The notes under the pieces were generated by a model. That model worked only from the letters and a program-made list of their open reading frames with translations. It was not told where the DNA came from and made no database searches. Below, piece by piece: positions 6,622 to 8,737 of a stretch of DNA of 8,737 nt. A program made the position numbers and the translations under genes. Position 1 is the first letter of the stretch. Every line of letters starts with the position of its first letter. The stretch lies in contig PLCG01000061.1 of NCBI GenBank assembly GCA_003135575.1, positions 425 through 9,161 of the forward strand. The letters are read 5' to 3'. The stretch comes from Nitrososphaerota archaeon. Its GTDB lineage: Archaea; Thermoproteota; Nitrososphaeria; Nitrososphaerales; Gagatemarchaeaceae.

Positions 6622-6765
6622 TTAGACGTCTGCGGAGAGCGTGGCCCTCTGCCGCCATTCCCTAATCACCTTGGTGCTGTCGTACCCCTCGTCGGGAAGG
6701 ATCAGGTTCCTCTCGTTTAGGAGCAAAGCCAGGACAAGGTCTCTCTTGCGGTCAAAGTCCACCAT
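6622..6765 (-). CDS. Small 47-residue protein of unknown function, upstream of the acetyltransferase
   Basis: A short minus-strand gene with an ATG at 6765-6763 and a TAA at 6624-6622. The protein starts MVDFDRKRDLVLALLLNERN, continues through LILPDEGYDS and ends STKVIREWRQRATLSADV. It is charged and soluble, with a predicted amphipathic helix at about residues 5-19 and another at about 30-41. Codon third positions are strongly GC-biased, as in real genes here, and a stop (TAA) lies four codons upstream in frame, so the ATG is the only start. The TATA core (minus-strand GTATAAAAA, 6798-6790) is about 28 nt upstream, predicting a leaderless mRNA. Size and position recall an antitoxin or small regulator, but I do not recognise the family. 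Confidence 0.6.
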   Translation of the reverse strand: MVDFDRKRDLVLALLLNERNLILPDEGYDSTKVIREWRQRATLSADV

Positions 6766-6772
6766 CGAGCGG

Positions 6773-6808
6773 TCTTACCTGTGGTAAGATTTTTATACTT
6801 TTGGTAAG
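6773..6808. promoter_or_regulatory. Shared divergent box A with GGTAAG half-sites (putative VapB1 operator)
   Basis: A single TTTTTATA core (6790-6797) reads as box A in both directions: its centre is about 26 nt from the GTG of vapB1 (6820) and about 29 nt from the ATG of the small minus-strand gene (6765). It is flanked by a perfect palindrome TCTTACC-TGT-GGTAAGA (6773-6789) and a third GGTAAG at 6803-6808, 20 nt (about two helical turns) from the one at 6783. Repressor bound here would cover the TATA element. Autorepression by AbrB-type antitoxins through such repeats is the family norm; assignment to VapB1 is inferred. Confidence 0.65.
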
Positions 6809-6819
6809 GTCAAAGCTTC

Positions 6820-7074
6820 GTGACTGAGAGAAGCAGAGTGGGCCCAAAGGGCCAGATAACCATACCCAAAGGGCTGAGAGAGAAGTATCATCTTCTCCAG
6901 GGAGAAGAGGTGGTGCTGGTTGCCCAAGAGGATGGCGTCCTACTCAAGCACAGCCCGTCAGTTCTTCGTGGGAGGCTCAGAGGGAAGATCAACCTCGACA
7001 ATCTTGAGGCCGACGTGAGAAAGCTGCGGGAAGAGTGGAGACTCGATGTCGGCGAGAAAGCGCTACGTCGCTGA
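6820..7074 (+). CDS. vapB: AbrB/SpoVT-type antitoxin of a VapBC module (VapB1)
   Basis: An 84-residue protein with GTG start. Residues 5-45 form a swapped-hairpin AbrB domain: SRVGPKGQITIPKGLREKYH, then a turn and VVLVAQEDGVLLKH. The C-terminal part (about 55-75, NLEADVRKLREEWR) is the charged helix that normally wraps around the toxin. The start is chosen because it falls about 26 nt after the box A core, giving a leaderless transcript. Its end overlaps the vapC1 start by 29 nt, the usual translational coupling. The partner toxin is interrupted by a stop codon, so this may be an orphan antitoxin that still represses the divergent promoter. Confidence 0.85.
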   Translation: MTERSRVGPKGQITIPKGLREKYHLLQGEEVVLVAQEDGVLLKHSPSVLRGRLRGKINLDNLEADVRKLREEWRLDVGEKALRR

Positions 7075-7453
7075 TACGGTGGCAGTCGCGAGGTTCTTTG
7101 AAGACAGCCTGCCCGCGAAGGCAGACCTCGCGTTCAAGGAAGCAGAGGACGGGAACGCAATAATCCTCATTCCTGAGGTCGTGATTGGGGAGTTCGTCTA
7201 CATCGCCCTGAAGGGCAGGCTCAAAACGAGCGATCCAAAGTCATTGATTTTGGAGTTGCTGGACTAGCTTGACTCGTCCTCTAACTTTAGTCAGGTCAGA
7301 ATGACGAGGAATTCGTGGATGGAATTTCTGAAAAGCGACATTCCCGAGCTTCATGACAGGATGATCCACGCCATCGCGACGTCTGAAGAGGCAGACGCGA
7401 TAATCTCAAACGACAAGGAATTGGCGTCCTCGGGCTTTCCCACAATTTGGTGA
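7046..7453 (+). pseudogene. vapC: VapC-type PIN-domain toxin interrupted by an in-frame TAG (VapC1)
   Basis: The ATG at 7046 follows GTGGAG (7035-7040) and overlaps vapB1. The first 73 residues carry the PIN acidic residues D10 (YVADTVAVARFF) and E49 (IPEVVIGEF). TAG at 7265-7267 then ends the frame. Beyond it, in the same frame, 61 more codons run to a TGA at 7451-7453 and contain the rest of a normal PIN domain: IPELHDRMIHA with D104 and DAIISNDKELASSG with D123, ending TIW. Read through, it would be 135 codons, a typical VapC length, with all four acidic residues. So a single substitution (for example from GAG, CAG or AAG) probably inactivated it; the truncated product lacks half the active site. 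TAG ends two ordinary genes in this window (permease, second cupredoxin), so general reassignment is unlikely. Readthrough or a sequencing error remain possible. Confidence 0.82.
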
Positions 7454-7462
7454 GCGCACAGG

Positions 7463-7761
7463 CTAGGGCTTGGGTCGGTAGGTTATCCGCCTGAGCCCGG
7501 AACACGATCCCACCTCGCTTCCAACCTTCCGCCTGGACTCCAGCTGGCTGGCCTCCGCCGTTAGGGTCTTCTGCCTGCTTCTGAAGCAGCGGAAAAGGAG
7601 GCCGAGGTCCAAGGTCAGGACGGCGGCGAAAGTAGGTCGCTCAAGACGGGGTTGATTCCGAAGATGGCCATCTCTATGTCGAGGACATGACCATGGTCCA
7701 GGCCCAATTTGGCCTCAGCTCGATATCCCTCAAATTCAATTGCAATCTCTTCCGGGTAGAT
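7463..7761 (-). pseudogene. Frameshifted remnant of a small membrane-protein gene, copy A
   Basis: The minus strand is coding-like in two frames joined at about 7627-7632. The upstream part begins near IYPEEIAIEFEGYRAEA, continues through LDHGHVLDIEMAIFGINPVL and reaches LSDLL. After loss of one base relative to copy B (CTTTCGCC against CTTTTTGCC), the other frame continues AAVLTLDLGLLFRCFRS (one membrane helix) and ends in a charged tail before a TAG at 7465-7463. It has no start codon in good context: the upstream end merges with the vapB2 promoter, and a TGA closes the frame a little further up. It converges on vapC1, ending 10 nt from its stop. The family is not recognised. This fills the stretch between the two TA modules; I see no other gene there. 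Confidence 0.55.
7582..7662 (+). repeat. Diverged direct repeat, copy A (partner 8628-8709)
   Basis: From TGAAGCAGCGG to ATTCCGAA, this segment aligns with 8628-8709 (TGAAGTAGCGG to ATGCCGAA) with about 14 mismatches and one single-base gap by eye, roughly 80% identity. It encodes, on the minus strand, the FGINP..S(D/E)LL plus membrane-helix part of copies A and B. The gap is the frameshift in copy A. Confidence 0.75.
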
Positions 7762-7775
7762 GCTTATATACCCGG
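7752..7775 (+). promoter_or_regulatory. Box A and overlapping inverted-repeat operator of vapB2C2
   Basis: CTTATATAC (7763-7771) is a strong box A centred about 33 nt before the ATG at 7800, predicting a leader of at most a few bases. A perfect inverted repeat CCGGGTA-N10-TACCCGG (7752-7758 and 7769-7775) brackets and partly covers it. This is the layout expected of an antitoxin operator that blocks TBP/TFB binding. The arms contain the same GGTA/TACC core as the half-sites at 6773-6808, but in the opposite relative orientation. Confidence 0.6.
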
Positions 7776-7799
7776 CGAGACACAATTCACCGGATAGTC

Positions 7800-8039
7800 A
7801 TGGCAGAATCGGAAAGCGTAGTAGGCTCCAAGGAGGAGCTCTACCCACCGAAGAGCGTGCGCAAGGCGCTCAACCTCAAGCCAGGAACGAAAGTCAGATA
7901 CTGGGTCGAGGGCTCGAGGCTGATAGTCGAACCCATTCCCACAGTTGAAGAGCTGGTCAACAGAAAGCCGACTGTCACAATAACCCTCAAGGAACTCCAC
8001 ACCGAGAGACGAAGACTGTCGGCGGAACTTGAAAGATAA
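7800..8039 (+). CDS. vapB: AbrB-type antitoxin of a VapBC module (VapB2)
   Basis: A 79-residue protein. The ATG at 7800 is preferred over an in-frame upstream TTG (7740), because the latter lies before the TATA box and would add 20 unrelated residues. The AbrB domain is residues 7-46: VVGSKEELYPPKSVRKALNL, then KPGTKVRYWVEGSRLIVEP. It is followed by the linker IPTVEELVNRKPTVTITLKE and a charged C-terminal helix (about 63-79) that would bind the toxin. IPTVEEL after the AbrB fold is a common feature of archaeal VapB proteins. It lies 17 nt before vapC2 and should form a complex with it and autorepress at the inverted repeat over its TATA box. Confidence 0.85.
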   Translation: MAESESVVGSKEELYPPKSVRKALNLKPGTKVRYWVEGSRLIVEPIPTVEELVNRKPTVTITLKELHTERRRLSAELER

Positions 8040-8056
8040 AAAGACGGGAAGTTTCG

Positions 8057-8518
8057 ATGCCCAAAGTCCTGATCGATACGACCTACCTGCTGCCTGCCGC
8101 CGGGATTGCGGTCGAAGGGGTACCTGCCGACTCCGTCCTCAAGATCAGGAGCGCGGGCCATGAGTTGCTCGCGTCTGACATATCGCTATTCGAGGTACTC
8201 GCCAAGGGGGCAAAACTCGCCTCAGAAGGGAAAGCCGACCCGGAAAGAATCTCCCTCGCAATCAAGTCAATCTTGGCCGACAAGAGCATCGAGAAGGTGA
8301 GTGCTTACTCCGAGGAAACGATGAAAATGGCAATCGAGCTGCGAGGATATCACAGCGACTTTGTGGATTGCTTGATTCTTGCCTCTGCGGCGAGTGCGTG
8401 CGATATTTTTGTCACGGAGGATTCCGGCATTCCCAAAAAAGACGAGCTGCTGAAGGCGATTCTGAGACGCAAACCCAGGTTCAGGATACTCACGCTAAGG
8501 GCACTCCTCGGGAGATAA
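8057..8518 (+). CDS. vapC: VapC-type PIN-domain endoribonuclease toxin (VapC2)
   Basis: A 153-residue PIN protein, apparently intact. Acidic residues expected of the metal site are all visible: D7 (VLIDTTYLLP), E46 (ISLFEVLAKG), D101 and D104 (HSDFVDCLILASA) and D122 (FVTEDSGI). It should be a Mg-dependent RNase inhibited by VapB2. Its sequence is not close to VapC1 (different length and motif context), so the two modules are not a recent tandem duplication. A weak GGGAAG (8046-8051) precedes the ATG. The tail (RRKPRFRILTLRALLGR) is basic. The last 169 bases are overlapped on the opposite strand by the open frame that continues from copy B of the membrane-protein tail. Confidence 0.88.
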   Translation: MPKVLIDTTYLLPAAGIAVEGVPADSVLKIRSAGHELLASDISLFEVLAKGAKLASEGKADPERISLAIKSILADKSIEKVSAYSEETMKMAIELRGYHSDFVDCLILASAASACDIFVTEDSGIPKKDELLKAILRRKPRFRILTLRALLGR

Positions 8519-8736
8519 CCTCGCCATTCGAAAGACCGGAGGAAGGCACTCGCACGCGATGGCCCGCCCAGACTTTTTCCGGGCCCCAGCGGGCCGGCCT
8601 CTGTCGCGAAATTCTTCGTCTTGTTCCTGAAGTAGCGGTAGAGGAGGCCGACGTCCAAGGTAAGGACCGCGGCAAAAAGTAATTCGCTCAGAGCCGGGTT
8701 GATGCCGAATAGCGCGGGCAGAGTCGCCGAGAGGCC
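8519..8736 (-). CDS. C-terminal part of a small membrane protein, copy B (5' end outside window)
   Basis: The minus strand is open from the window edge. It reads GLSATLPALFGINPALSELL, then FAAVLTLDVGLLYRYFRNKT (a membrane helix followed by a basic stretch) and then KNFATEAGPLGPGK. It matches copy A in FGINP, the LL pair and AAVLTLD(L/V)GLL, and here the reading frame is unbroken. No stop occurs before 8350, so as written the frame runs 169 bases into antisense vapC2. The compositional change near 8519 suggests the original stop was lost at a junction with the TA module, so I end the feature there. The family is not recognised. One or two membrane helices are likely. Confidence 0.5.
8628..8709 (+). 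repeat. Diverged direct repeat, copy B (partner 7582-7662)
   Basis: This is the second member of the direct repeat described at 7582-7662, starting 1,046 bp downstream of it. Both copies lie just beyond a vapC stop codon and in the same orientation. Confidence 0.75.
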
Positions 8737-8737
8737 G

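Noticed and set aside
6255..6665. 136-codon plus-strand frame opposite the acetyltransferase
   Set aside because: It is a shadow of the GNAT gene, without motifs, and also covers most of the 47-codon small gene.
7265..7267. TAG in vapC1 as a pyrrolysine codon
   Set aside because: TAG is the normal stop of two intact genes in the window, and PIN toxins are not known to contain pyrrolysine; a nonsense mutation is simpler.
7740..7799. N-terminal extension of vapB2 from a TTG
   Set aside because: It would start upstream of the TATA box at 7763-7771; the ATG at 7800 fits the promoter and the AbrB family.
8350..8518. Continuation of the copy B frame antisense to vapC2
   Set aside because: The open frame is real but has no homology with the copy A tail there and mirrors a clear PIN-domain gene, so it was not annotated as coding.
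8573..8577. TTTTT as a terminator for vapC2
   Set aside because: It is an isolated five-base run 55 nt after the stop and lies inside the antisense coding sequence of copy B; support is too weak.
1..8737. CRISPR arrays, tRNA/rRNA genes, insertion sequences
   Set aside because: I saw no regularly spaced repeats, no cloverleaf or rRNA-like segment, and no transposase motif or terminal inverted repeats on either strand.

Overview
The window is almost certainly archaeal. Four genes or gene pairs start at, or within a few bases of, the point about 26-30 nt downstream of an archaeal box A (TATA) element, so they look leaderless or nearly so. Examples are ATATATT behind a purine-rich BRE before the gene at 4974, and TTATATAC before the gene at 7800. 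There are two VapBC-type toxin-antitoxin (TA) modules, secreted cupredoxins ending in a PEFP motif plus membrane anchor, and an ABC ATPase / large secreted beta-sandwich protein / FtsX-type permease cassette of the kind common in archaea. The DNA is GC-rich but uses ATA and AGG codons freely. A Thermoproteota/Nitrososphaeria-like lineage is plausible, but this is inference; no rRNA or marker gene is present.

Region 1 (1-4349) is one plus-strand operon: the C-terminal part of a LolD/MacB-type ABC ATPase; an 881-residue secreted, membrane-anchored protein of repeated beta-sandwich domains; and a MacB/FtsX-type permease. The middle protein is probably the extracytoplasmic partner of the transporter. 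Both extracytoplasmic partners carry long low-complexity inserts (Ser/Thr in one, poly-Gly in the other). A short broken coding remnant lies on the minus strand just downstream (4357-4455).

Region 2 (4450-6116) holds a retropepsin-like aspartic protease behind its own promoter, then two tandem paralogous blue-copper proteins (180 aa each), of which only the first has a recognisable promoter.

Region 3 (6126-8737) is an accessory, TA-rich island. A minus-strand pair, a 47-residue small gene followed by a GNAT acetyltransferase, diverges from a plus-strand AbrB-type antitoxin (vapB1). The two directions appear to share a single TATA core flanked by GGTAAG half-sites. vapC1 is full length except for one in-frame TAG at codon 74, which separates the N-terminal acidic residues of the PIN domain from the C-terminal ones. 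A second, apparently intact vapBC module follows, with a 7+10+7 inverted repeat over its TATA box. Immediately downstream of each vapC, on the opposite strand, lies a copy of the same hydrophobic protein tail (about 80% identical DNA over about 80 bp by eye). The first copy carries a one-base frameshift; the second runs off the window. This suggests repeated rearrangement or TA insertion at one kind of target.

No rRNA, tRNA, CRISPR array or transposase is visible. The most noteworthy points are the shared divergent promoter/operator, the amber-interrupted vapC1, and the repeated vapBC / membrane-protein-tail arrangement.
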